Positions 52,680-60,721 of a stretch of 64,000 nucleotides of DNA are shown here, piece by piece. The position numbers were made by a program, and so were the translations under genes. Under the pieces are notes generated by a model, which was not told the origin of the DNA, ran no database searches, and saw nothing but the letters and a program-made list of their open reading frames with translations. The DNA lies in the NCBI RefSeq assembly GCF_030551255.1, contig NZ_CP130630.1, forward strand, positions 3,205,501-3,269,500, in the 5' to 3' direction. The stretch is from Streptomyces sp. NL15-2K. Its GTDB lineage: Bacteria; Actinomycetota; Actinomycetes; Streptomycetales; Streptomycetaceae. Within the stretch, counting starts at the first letter, position 1. Every line of letters begins with the position of its first letter.

Positions 52680-53529
52680 TCTCAGCGGCCCGACGGGCTT
52701 CCTGATCCGCCAACGCGGCGTCAAGTACTTCAACAACTGCATGGACGCCGAGTCCCTGTCTTCCTGCTCGACCAGCAGCAGGTGGTGCGTCCCCGCGAGA
52801 TGGGACCAGGCAGGAGATCGAACGGGCCGCCGCGCGCAGGGCCTCGACTGCACAGTGGTGGAACTGGACGGCCAGTTCCGGTGCGGCGGCAGCGACGCGT
52901 ACGAGAAGTGGGTCATCGACCTACTCGGCCTGGACGGCGGTATGCCCAGCCAGTGGGAGCCCGACGGCAAGCTGCAACTACTGACCGCCGAGACCCCGCA
53001 GGAACTGGAGGATTTCCTCGTCGCGCGCCGGGAGGAGGGCTACGGCGCCCGCATGTCAGCCGGCTACTGCTGGAAATGGACCACGAAGATCACGCCCGAG
53101 ATGACGACACTCCCCGAAGACGTCGTGATCGGCCAATGGTCCGGTCCCTGGAACCTGTACGGCGACCGATCCGTACTCGGCGCACCGCCCGCACCCCTCT
53201 GGGCCACCGACCCGGCCGGCTTCGGCCAGGTCGGCTGCGTCTACACGGCACAGGGCTTCGAGTACGACTGGTCGGGCGTGATCATCGGCCCCGATCTGGT
53301 CTGGCGAACGGACCGCTGGGTCGTGGACCGCTCGGCTTCGAAGGACCCGTCCTTCACCAAGGCGACGCCGGACGACGACGTCGACCGTCTCATCCGCAAC
53401 ACGTACAAGGTGCTGCTGACGCGGGGAATGGTCGGGACGATCCTCTATTCGACGGACGCGGAGACCCGCGAGAAGCTGCGGTCGCTCATTCATCCGGCCT
53501 CTCGGGCCGAGGCGGCGGCGCTTGTGTAG
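52680..53529 (+). pseudogene. DUF2075 (Schlafen-like) helicase, truncated and frameshifted
   Basis: The C-terminal part of a DUF2075 DNA/RNA helicase-type protein. From about 52850 one frame is clean: LDCTVVELDGQFRCGGSDAYEKW, LEDFLVARREEGYGARMSAGYCWKW, GQVGCVYTAQGFEYDWSGVI and LIRNTYKVLLTRGMVGTILYSTD. Upstream the signal hops between frames (GVKYFNNCMDAES, then VPVFLLDQQQVVRPREMG in another), and the N-terminal Walker A region is missing. It lies just outside the right island repeat and is a dead relic. Confidence 0.8.
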
Positions 53530-53691
53530 TTCCGCGTATGCGAGAGATAGCCATCCTGTGCCACCGGGCGGCGCAGCCTGGGAGTTGCGTCGCCGCCACG
53601 GCGCGGGACGTCGTCCGGTGTCAATGCCGCCCCATGAGAGCGGTGCACTTCCGGACGACGCAGCCCTACGCGTCGAACGCGGATGGGCCCC

Positions 53692-54198
53692 TCAGTTCCC
53701 TCCTGGTTCAGCGGGCACCCAGCAACACACCTGCTTCCCAATCGCCGACCTCCGCACCTGCCATCCCGGCGCTAGCAGGTCGACCAGGCCCAGCCCGCGC
53801 CCGGCTTCGGCCTCTGCACAGTCGAGTGGCGTAGCCCGGCGCATCGGCAGTGTGCCCGGGTCCGGGTCGTGGACATTCACCGCGACGCCGTACCCGGTCA
53901 CGTACACCTCCACCACGAGCGGTACGTAATCGCCGTAAGCACGCACCGAGTTGCCGACAAGTTCTGAAAGGACGAGTTGCGCGGAGTCGACGGCATCGTC
54001 CCCGATGCCCTGCGCCAATAGTTCGGCGCGGGCCAATTGCCGTACGGCACACAGGTTGTCGGGCGAGGCGCAAACGTGAGCGGCGAAGCCGTGGGGGCGG
54101 GCGCGGAGGTAGAAGCCAGGGGTGGTTGGTGTGAGGGCTGATGCGGGTGCGGTGCTGAGGAGCGCTGAGTCAGGGTTGGGGGGCGGAGTGAGATGCAT
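53692..54198 (-). CDS. ATP-binding anti-sigma-factor-like (HATPase) protein
   Basis: A 168-residue RsbW/SpoIIAB-like GHKL ATPase: AVRQLARAELLAQGIGDDAVDSAQLVLSELVGNSVRAYG (N box SELVGN) and GRGLGLVDLLAPGWQVRR (G2 box); VAVNVHDPDPG is the G1 region. In Streptomyces such proteins usually sit beside an XRE/DUF5753 regulator and a DUF397 protein, as here. The N-terminal 45 residues are low complexity. ATG 54198, divergent from the XRE gene. Confidence 0.88.
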   Translation of the reverse strand: MHLTPPPNPDSALLSTAPASALTPTTPGFYLRARPHGFAAHVCASPDNLCAVRQLARAELLAQGIGDDAVDSAQLVLSELVGNSVRAYGDYVPLVVEVYVTGYGVAVNVHDPDPGTLPMRRATPLDCAEAEAGRGLGLVDLLAPGWQVRRSAIGKQVCCWVPAEPGGN

Positions 54199-54348
54199 GT
54201 CGGTGGGCCTCCTGGGCGGTCGGCTGGACTGCCCCCAGCTTCAGCCACACTCGTAACTTTCTCCCCGAGGTAGAAAATTTCCAACCCGAAGGGGTGAAGT
54301 TCTCGCTACGGTGTGCGATCCGCGCGAAAGCGTTGCCAGACTCCCCAC

Positions 54349-55215
54349 ATGCCCAACTCACCACTCGTACCGACCGTTCGACGCCGCCGGCTTGGCGCGA
54401 GCCTGCGGCGCCTTCGCAATGACGCCCGTATGACGCTCGATGCCGCTGCCGGAGCCATGGGCTGGAGGGCACCGAAGCTCTCGAAGATCGAGGGCGCCAC
54501 CCAGTCGATCAGGCCGGCAGACGTAGGGTCCCTGCTGACGATCTACGGAGTAGAAGACACTCAGGTAAGGGACGCTCTCGGCGCCCTCGCTAGAGACGCT
54601 GGAAAGAAGGGCTGGTGGCAGACGTACAGCGCGATTGTCTCGCCTACCTACGCCGACTACATCTCCCTCGAATCGGACGCCGAGACGATCTACGCGTGGT
54701 CCCCGCTGGTCGTACCCGGCCTGTTGCAGACAGCCGCCTACGCACGCGAGACGATCGCCGGCGTGACGACGTCACGCACGCCGGAAGAGGTGGCCGCCCT
54801 GACGGAGGTACGGATGGCCCGGCAGTCCGTACTCTCCCGCCCGGGAACGGCTCCTGAGCTCTGGGCCATCGTCCACGAAGCAGCACTGCACCAGCGCTTC
54901 GCCGTGCGTCCCGCGATCATGCGTGAGCAGCTCCGGCGGCTGCTCGACGTTTCGGAGATGCCGAACGTCACCGTGCAGTTGATGCCGCTGGACTCCACCT
55001 CGCACCCTGGCGTGGTCGGCGGGTTCACACTGACCGGCTTCCCCCAACCGATGCCCTCCGTAGTGCTCTTGGAAAATCTCAGCGGCGCGACATACGTTGA
55101 GGGCGACGACGCGACGCCCTTCGCCAAGGCCTTCGAACGCATCCGTGCGACGGCGCTTCCCGTGGAGGACTCGCTCGCGAGAATCGCCGAGTTGGAAGAG
55201 GGCCACCGGAAGTGA
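54349..55215 (+). CDS. XRE-family regulator with DUF5753 domain
   Basis: A 288-residue DNA-binding protein. Helix-turn-helix at about residues 14-65: LGASLRRLRNDARMTLDAAAGAMGWRAPKLSKIEGA. The DUF5753 part starts about 95: YISLESDAETIYAWSPLVVPGLLQTAAYAR, then VTVQLMPLDSTSHPGVVGGFTLTGF. Relatives control development or antibiotic production (WhiJ/AbaA type). ATG 54349 was chosen over an in-frame start 36 bases upstream. Overlaps DUF397 by 4 bp. Confidence 0.92.
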   Translation: MPNSPLVPTVRRRRLGASLRRLRNDARMTLDAAAGAMGWRAPKLSKIEGATQSIRPADVGSLLTIYGVEDTQVRDALGALARDAGKKGWWQTYSAIVSPTYADYISLESDAETIYAWSPLVVPGLLQTAAYARETIAGVTTSRTPEEVAALTEVRMARQSVLSRPGTAPELWAIVHEAALHQRFAVRPAIMREQLRRLLDVSEMPNVTVQLMPLDSTSHPGVVGGFTLTGFPQPMPSVVLLENLSGATYVEGDDATPFAKAFERIRATALPVEDSLARIAELEEGHRK

Positions 55216-55433
55216 ACGACCTCAAGGCTGAGCTGTACGCGTACGACCTCACCGAGGCGATATGGCGGAAGGCCTCCGCCAGCGGCGCGGAACACGACTG
55301 CGTCGAGGTCGCAGAACTCCCTGAGGGCGCAAGGGCCGTCCGCGACTCCAAGAACCCCGGCCGCGAACCCCTCCGATTCACCGCCTCGGAATGGGCTGCC
55401 TTCCGGAACGGCGTCATCGCCGGAGAACTTTGA
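55212..55433 (+). CDS. DUF397 protein
   Basis: A 73-residue DUF397 protein: AIWRKASASGAEHDCVEVAEL, then VRDSKNPGREPLRFTASEWAAFRNGV. GTG start overlaps the XRE stop (GTGA), so the two are co-translated. DUF397 proteins act with the XRE partner, probably by binding and releasing it from DNA (knowledge from WhiJ-like sets). Confidence 0.92.
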   Translation: MNDLKAELYAYDLTEAIWRKASASGAEHDCVEVAELPEGARAVRDSKNPGREPLRFTASEWAAFRNGVIAGEL

Positions 55434-55532
55434 CCAACGCCGGGCCGGACTTCATCCTGCTGGCAGTGCTGTCAGCGACGCATCTCCGCATCGGGCCTCG
55501 GCCGTGAAAGTCATCGACCAGCCCACGCCCCA

Positions 55533-55634
55533 GCGCACATCACGCTGACAGTCGACACGTACACGAGCGTCGCCCCGGCGCTCTCCCCCGTCGGCGCCGA
55601 GGCGCCGTCGCGATCGTCCCGCGCAACGGGCTAG
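55533..55634 (+). pseudogene. Tyrosine recombinase C-terminal relic
   Basis: The frame AHITLTVDTYTSVAPALSPV followed by GAEAP and a TAG stop matches the C-terminal end of actinobacterial phage-type integrases (H-x-ITLT-x-DTYTSV, where the Tyr is the nucleophile). Upstream catalytic Arg/His segments are not found. The stretch 55434-55889 otherwise shows no gene. It indicates that an integrating element once ended here. Confidence 0.55.
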
Positions 55635-55889
55635 GCGCGGCCTGCACGTCGTCGAGAATGGCGGCCAGCGCGCGGCGTAACCGACCGGTCCCGGGATCGG
55701 CACTGGGTTCCCCTGCCCCCGCCGAGTACGCACCAGACGACGCCGGACGGATCCGACTGCAGTGCACCCTCCGGCACTGCGTCCGTCCGGTCCCCTACCG
55801 CCTCATGACAGCGACCGCCCATGCAAGCTCCACGGTGCCACCCACCCACCGTGATGTACTGCATCACGAGACACCATCTCGCACATTGA

Positions 55890-55948
55890 CCATGGCCGAG
55901 ACGTCTCCTATGGTTGAGGCACTTCTCGAAAGGACGGGACCAGCATGA
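55890..55948 (+). CDS. Very short ORF coupled to the next one
   Basis: An 18-codon ORF, MAETSPMVEALLERTGPA, whose TGA stop overlaps the next ATG (ATGA, 55945-55948). Could be a leader peptide or chance. No ribosome site of note. Listed because coupled tiny ORFs upstream of an oxygenase gene deserve a look; function not assignable. Confidence 0.25.
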
Positions 55949-56085
55949 GGCCAGTCGCCCTGATCGGCGTCTTGCTCGTGTCGTGCGCCGGTCGCCGGAC
56001 CTACGACGAGCCGCTCAGGTACTCCCCGCCCCGGGAGGGACTGCGCCCCGGCACGGCTGTCGGCGAGCCTCAGACTCCCTTCTGA
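55945..56085 (+). CDS. Small putative lipoprotein or peptide
   Basis: A 46-codon ORF beginning MRPVALIGVLLVSCAGRRTY. The short hydrophobic stretch and LVSC resemble a lipobox, but the basic N-region is minimal. The rest is polar and Pro-rich, ending GEPQTPF. AAGGACGGGAC precedes the ATG. It lies 129 bp upstream of the TauD-like gene on the same strand. It may be real, but nothing beyond start, size and location supports it. Confidence 0.35.
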   Translation: MRPVALIGVLLVSCAGRRTYDEPLRYSPPREGLRPGTAVGEPQTPF

Positions 56086-56214
56086 CTTCTGAGTGCGTTC
56101 GTCGCCGTGCGACGAGCCCCCGCCACACCGAACGTTCGTCGTCCGTCAGCGTTCGTCGTCCGTCGTGGTTTCGCCGACGGGCTTTTCCCTCACCTCTTCG
56201 AGGAGTGCATCATC

Positions 56215-57288
56215 GTGACCACCACTGTCGGCCTTCAGCCGATCTCCGGGCCGTCCGCCTGGCGCGGCGACGAGTTGTCGAAGTCCACCGAATGGATCTA
56301 CGTACTCAGCGACGCCGAGCGCACCGAGCTGGAAGAACTGGGACGGCGCTTCGTCGCCGACGAACCCGACCTGCGCACCGTCACCGCCGGCGACTACCCG
56401 TTCGACGCCTGTCGCGCCCTCAACGACGAGTGCGCCCACCAGATGGACGCCGGCCGGGGCTTCATCCTGGTGCGTGGCCTGCGTACCGAGGAGTACGGCG
56501 ACGCCGTGGCCGCGGCCATCTTCTTCGTCATGGGCCTGCACCTCGGCCTGCCGATCGGGCAGAACCAGAGGGGCGACCTGCTCGACCACGTGATCGCCAC
56601 GTCGAACAAGACGATGTCCGACGAGGGCGCGCTGCCCTCCCGCATTCGGGACCGGCTGCCGTTCCACTCGGACAGCTCCGACGTCGTCGCCCTCATATGC
56701 CTGCGCGGCGCCAAGGAGGGCGGAGCCTCCAGCCTGGTCAGCGGCACCACGATCTACAACGAGATGCTGCGCCGCCGGCCGGACCTCGCCGCGCGGCTCT
56801 TCGACACCTACCACTGGGACTGGCGGCGTCAGGACCCCGACTCCCCTGAACTCACGTACACCTCGCCGATCATCAGCCACGTCGACGGCACCATCAGCAC
56901 CTACGCGGGCAACTCGATGATCTTCAGCGCCCAGGAGTACCCGGGGGTTCCCCAACTGACGTCCGACCAGGCCGAGGCCATCAACCTCTTCGACGAGATC
57001 TCGCAGGAGCCCGGCCTGCCGATCGACATGGACTTCCAGCCGGGGGACGTGCAGTGGCTGCTCAACTACGCCGCACTGCACTCGCGCACCAGCTACATCG
57101 ACCACCCGGAACCGGAGCGCCGCCGGCACCTGCTGCGTCTGTGGCTCAAGCGCGATGTCGGCCGACCGCTGGCCCCACAGTTCGGCAAGCACGTCGTCGT
57201 GATGGGTGAGCCCACCACGCCTCTGGTGCCTGGCGGCCGGTTCCGCATCACCGACGCCGTCACCGTCAACGACGACTGGGGAGTTTGA
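56215..57288 (+). CDS. TauD/clavaminate-synthase-like Fe(II)/2-oxoglutarate oxygenase
   Basis: A 357-residue non-heme iron oxygenase. The facial triad is visible: LPFHSDSSD (His151, Asp153) and HSRTSYIDHPEPERRRHLLRLW (His289 plus the 2-oxoglutarate-binding Arg). AGRGFILVRGL and YAGNSMIFS are further fold markers. It resembles amino-acid or peptide hydroxylases of clavaminate synthase/AsnO type. GTG 56215 with GAGGAG ten bases upstream. Its stop codon overlaps the end of an IS605-type element by two bases. It could modify a natural product, but no synthetase lies adjacent. Confidence 0.88.
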   Translation: MTTTVGLQPISGPSAWRGDELSKSTEWIYVLSDAERTELEELGRRFVADEPDLRTVTAGDYPFDACRALNDECAHQMDAGRGFILVRGLRTEEYGDAVAAAIFFVMGLHLGLPIGQNQRGDLLDHVIATSNKTMSDEGALPSRIRDRLPFHSDSSDVVALICLRGAKEGGASSLVSGTTIYNEMLRRRPDLAARLFDTYHWDWRRQDPDSPELTYTSPIISHVDGTISTYAGNSMIFSAQEYPGVPQLTSDQAEAINLFDEISQEPGLPIDMDFQPGDVQWLLNYAALHSRTSYIDHPEPERRRHLLRLWLKRDVGRPLAPQFGKHVVVMGEPTTPLVPGGRFRITDAVTVNDDWGV

Positions 57289-57356
57289 ATCCTCCCCTCC
57301 CCGAGGGGAAGGGGATTCCTGGCTCAGGCCGCCTCCTGGAGCAGCGCTCCAGGAGG
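57287..57356 (-). repeat. IS605/TnpB right-end hairpins
   Basis: An imperfect palindrome beginning GAATCCTCCCC and ending GGGGATTC (57287-57318) marks the transposon end. A perfect 11-bp hairpin CCTCCTGGAGC - AGC - GCTCCAGGAGG (57332-57356) lies within the last codons of tnpB. Structured 3' ends of tnpB overlap the guide (omega/re) RNA in known IS605 elements, so this stretch is the likely guide-RNA scaffold. The natural target-side guide would be the first bases of the neighbouring oxygenase gene end. Confidence 0.55.
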
Positions 57357-58600
57357 TCTTCCGCCATCAGCACCAGCCGGGTTGAGACCAGCCCGGCCGA
57401 GCATCACGCGTGCGGAGTTCTTGTCCCGTGGGGACACGGTTCCGCACGCGATGCAGATGTAGGTGCGCTCACCCCCGGCTGGGGGTCCCCCCCCACGCCG
57501 TTAAGGCAGTGGGGGAGCGTGCTTGGCTCTCGCATCGCAGTGCGCGCAGTCCATCGTGGTGTGCGCGGGGTGTACGAGGCGGATGTCCCGCCCGTGCTTG
57601 CGGCCCATCTCGATCACAGCGGCCTTGGTGGCGCCGATGGCGGCGTCAGCGGCCTTGCGGGCCATGGTGGTCTTGGCGAGGAACTTCGGACGGAAGTCCT
57701 CGACAGCGATGGCGTCGTGGTCACGGACAACCTTCTTGGCCCACTTGCGACCGGTGTCCTCACGCTGTCTCGCGACCTTCTTGTACGCCTTCGCCTTCGC
57801 CCGCAGATTCTTCGCCTCGCGGTAGCCCTTCGATCCGGGCCGGCCCTTCTTCGGCTTGCGGCGGGCCATCATCCTGTCGTACCGCGTCAGCTTCGCCTGT
57901 GCCTTCCTGCCGTGCTCGGCGTGCGGCAGGTCGTGCGCGTCGGATGGTGGTCGCGGTCTCCTTCACACCCCAGTCGACGCCGAGCGCGCGGCCGGTCTCC
58001 GGCAGAGGCTGGACCTGGGCGGGGACCACGAACGAGCCATACCAATGCCCGAGACTGTCCTGGTACACGCGCACCGAGGACGGCTCGGCCGGCAGTTCCC
58101 GCGACCACACCACCGCCACGACGATGCCGCCCGCCAGGTGCAGCCGGCCGTCCTTCAACCGGAACCCACGCTTGGTGTAGTTGAGACTCGGCGGTGCCCC
58201 GCGCTTGGATTTCCACTTCGGCATCCCGGCCCGGCGCGCCATGGGCAGGCGCTCTGTGATGTCCTTGTGCGCCTTGGCGCGGGAGCGGCCGAAGTCGCGG
58301 ATGACCTGCTGCTGGACAACCGATGAGCCCTCACGCAGCCACGGCGTACGGGCGCGGGCTTCGGTCAGCATCCGGTCGAGCTGAGCCGGGCCGCACGTGG
58401 CCTGCTGGCCGGTGGCCTTGTTGTGCAGGTGTACGGCCTTGGACTTGGCGACGCATTCATTCCACACCCAGCGACATCGGTCCCACTCCGCCGCCAGGGC
58501 GGTGCGAGCGGTGGACGACACGCGCAGCCGGGTCGGGTAGCCGGGACACGTCGCCGTGTCCCGGTCGGGTAGCGACGGCGCATGGGCCTTGACCCTTGAT
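57324..58600 (-). pseudogene. TnpB (IS605/IS607 OrfB) with frameshift and in-frame stop
   Basis: A TnpB-type RNA-guided nuclease gene in decay. N-part: LRVSSTARTALAAEWDRCRWVWNECV (truncated start), WKSKRGAPPSLNYTKRGFRL, GVDWGVKETATT with the RuvC Asp. An extra base at about 57945 shifts the frame; the other frame continues SDAHDLPHAEHGRKAQAKL, AIAVEDFRPKFLAKTTMARKA (RuvC Glu) and TMDCAHCDARAKHA (first CxxC). Here a palindromic insertion adds a stop; beyond it ERTYICIACG and PRDKNSARVMLGRAGLNPAG (second CxxC, last RuvC Asp) remain. Inactive as is. Confidence 0.85.
57484..57526. repeat. REP-like palindrome inside tnpB zinc finger
   Basis: GGGGGTCCCCCCCC followed by CACGCCGTTAAGGCAGTGGG and GGAGCGTGCTTGG. 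The same core (CACGCC.TTAAGGCAGTGGGGGAGCGTGC) is found inside MITE copies 1 and 2. Its 27-30 extra bases lie between the two CxxC pairs and supply the in-frame TAA. Confidence 0.65.
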
Positions 58601-58615
58601 CGTGGACACCGGTTG

Positions 58616-59000
58616 TCATGCGGCAGTGGCCAGCGTAGTTGATCGTTGCTCGAAGGCGATCGGGCTGATCTGACCGAGGCAGGAATGCCTTCTTCGGGTG
58701 TTGTAGCGGGTCGCCCAGCGGAAGACCGCGAGCCGTGCCTCGCGCGCCCCGTTCCACCGCTTCTTCCCCTGCAGCGTCTCCCGTTTCAGGGATGCGTTCA
58801 GCGATTCCGCGGCGGCGTTGTCCGCGCTGGTGCCCACCGCGCCGCGCGATCTGATCACACCGAGGTCCTCGCAGACCTGGGCGAACTCCTTCGAGGCGTA
58901 CTGCGCCCCGTTGTCGCTGTGGAAGATCGCCCCGTGCAGGCCGCCGGAACCCCGGGAAGTCGCCCGCGATGCGGGTGTCCGGCCGCTGGGCCGGGCGCAT
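58616..59000 (-). pseudogene. IS3-family transposase (OrfB) C-terminal fragment
   Basis: Clean coding signal for the end of an IS3-type integrase core: GLHGAIFHSDNGAQYASKEF (second catalytic Asp), VIRSRGAVGTSADNAAAESL (catalytic Glu in the AES motif), then KRETLQGKKRW and TRYNTRRRHSCLGQISPIAF. The first Asp and OrfA are missing. The stop at 58616 is followed by TGTCCACGATCAAGGG, a plausible terminal repeat, which also cuts off the tnpB start. The segment 59000-59173 up to the P450 gene shows no further gene. Confidence 0.8.
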
Positions 59001-59173
59001 GGAAGGGGGCACGGAGTTCTGCAGGCCGGTGTGGTTTCCCATGCGTGGAAGTCGTCGGATGCCGATCACCCAGCCCATGGGGGTCAGGATATGAGCGCGG
59101 ATCGTACGTCCGGGGCGGGTGCTGTCACCGTGTTCCGGTTCGTCCCTGCATGTGTGCGCTCGTGAACCCGGTG

Positions 59174-60412
59174 TCACGCATCCCACGTCACCAGAAGCTG
59201 CCCCACCCCGTACAATTGCTTGGCATCGTCCGTCGGTACCTCTTCCGGGGGAACCGCCAGGCGCAGGGTGGGGAATCTGTCGAGCAGGGCCTGATACCCG
59301 GCTCGCATTTCCATTCTTGCCAGTTGTTGGCCCAGGCACAGGTGTGGTCCGTGGCCGAAGGACAGGTGGCCGCCGGGGGCTCGGGTGATGTCCAAGCGGT
59401 CCGGGGATGGGAAGCGGTTCGGGTCTCGGTTGGCGGCGGTCAGGGAGATCGTGATGGTTTGGCCGGCCCTGATCGGCGTTCCGTTCAGGTCCACATCCTC
59501 CAGTGCCGTTCGGTTCAGGCCGAACTGAACCACTGTCAAGTAACGCAGCAACTCCTCCACCGCGTTGTCGATCAGATCCGGATTCTCTCGAAGCGTCGCT
59601 AGTTGATCCGGGTGCGTCAAGAGGGCGAACGTGCCCAGGCCCAGCATCTGTGCGGTGCTCTCGAATCCCGCGGCCAGCAGAAGGAAGCAGATTCCTGTCA
59701 GCTCGTCGTCGTTCAGGTTCGCGTTTCCGGCCAAGCCTCCCAGGATGTCGTCCGTCGGCTCCGCCCGCTTGGCTGCCACCAGCGTCTTGACGAAATCCCT
59801 GAGCGTGTGCCGAGCCGCCAGCATCTCTTCCGTGGATACCGTGAGGCTGAGCAAGGCAGCCATGTTGTACTGAAAGACCGCCCTGTCCTTGTAGGGTACG
59901 CCCAGAATTTCGGATATCATCAGGGATGGGACCGGGGCTGTGAAATTCTGTACCAAGTCGACCGGCGGGCCTGTTCGTTCCAGCTCATCCACTTGCGCCG
60001 CGACTATCTGTTCTACCCGTGACCTCAGCTGATTCATCCTGCGCGTGCTGAACTGGCCCGTCAGCAGTTTGCGGTAGTGAGTGTGCTGCGGTGGGTCCAT
60101 ACCTATGAACAGGCCCGGCTCTGCTGGTTCCGGCTCTTCGGAGAGCATTCTACGCGTCGCCGAATTGCGTAGTTCCATGCGAGAGCTGAAACGCGGGTCG
60201 GCCAGCACCGCTTTTGCCGTCGCGTGCCGGGTTATCAGCCAGCCTTGTGTGCCGTCCGGGTAGAGAAGGGGGCTGATCGGATTTTCCTGCCGTAGCCGGG
60301 CCAACTCCTCGGGTGGAGCGAAGGGGTGAGGGCGCACCGTGGGAAGTGGCCTTGGCGGGGACGGGCTCTCCGTCATCGTCGGGTTCCGTTCGGCGTGCGT
60401 GTTTGTGCCCAT
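59174..60412 (-). CDS. Cytochrome P450, probable RiPP-tailoring enzyme
   Basis: A 412-residue soluble P450: I helix CFLLLAAGFESTAQML (AGFES), K helix VEELLRYLTV (ExxR), heme loop LSFGHGPHLCLGQQLARMEM. All canonical residues are present, so it should be active. The start could be ATG 60412 or ATG 60376. It is the last of a packed minus-strand set (precursor peptide, ORF, M29-like protein, PqqD-like protein, P450) and lies 15 bp after the PqqD-like gene. In such a setting a P450 typically forms aryl crosslinks or hydroxylates the precursor peptide (inference). Confidence 0.88.
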   Translation of the reverse strand: MGTNTHAERNPTMTESPSPPRPLPTVRPHPFAPPEELARLRQENPISPLLYPDGTQGWLITRHATAKAVLADPRFSSRMELRNSATRRMLSEEPEPAEPGLFIGMDPPQHTHYRKLLTGQFSTRRMNQLRSRVEQIVAAQVDELERTGPPVDLVQNFTAPVPSLMISEILGVPYKDRAVFQYNMAALLSLTVSTEEMLAARHTLRDFVKTLVAAKRAEPTDDILGGLAGNANLNDDELTGICFLLLAAGFESTAQMLGLGTFALLTHPDQLATLRENPDLIDNAVEELLRYLTVVQFGLNRTALEDVDLNGTPIRAGQTITISLTAANRDPNRFPSPDRLDITRAPGGHLSFGHGPHLCLGQQLARMEMRAGYQALLDRFPTLRLAVPPEEVPTDDAKQLYGVGQLLVTWDA

Positions 60413-60427
60413 ACCTACGCTGCTTTG

Positions 60428-60721
60428 TCAGGCTTCTCCGTCGACCTCCTCCACCCATCCGTACTCCACCAGCTCCTCCACCAAACGCGCCACCGGCCCC
60501 ACCGTCTCCTTCTGTGAGCAGTCCGCTGCCTTCGCGAAGATGGCCTGGAGGTCCTCTTGGGTACGGGGTTCGCGCAGGGCCTCCAGGAGGATGCGGGCTG
60601 AGGTGTTGACGTGAGCGGCGGTGAAAGTGCGGTCGTCGACGACCTGGGCAGTGCCCTCGGGGCCCGGCTGGAGGTGGAGGGAGCCCACCAGGCGCAGGCG
60701 GCGGGTGTCAGCGAGGGGCAA
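60428..60721 (-). CDS. PqqD-like RiPP recognition element protein
   Basis: A 97-residue PqqD-fold protein: RRLRLVGSLHLQPGPEGTAQVVDDRTFTAAHVNTSARILLEALREPRTQEDLQAIF, then PVARLVEELVEYGWVEEVD. The pattern (short sheet, N-x-x-A-x-x-I-L-x-x-L helix, winged helix end) is that of RRE/PqqD chaperones, which hold the leader peptide for tailoring enzymes. A TTG start at 60721 is supported by AGGAGG six bases upstream; it lies inside the preceding gene (14-bp overlap). Small size fits a free-standing RRE. Confidence 0.82.
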   Translation of the reverse strand: MPLADTRRLRLVGSLHLQPGPEGTAQVVDDRTFTAAHVNTSARILLEALREPRTQEDLQAIFAKAADCSQKETVGPVARLVEELVEYGWVEEVDGEA

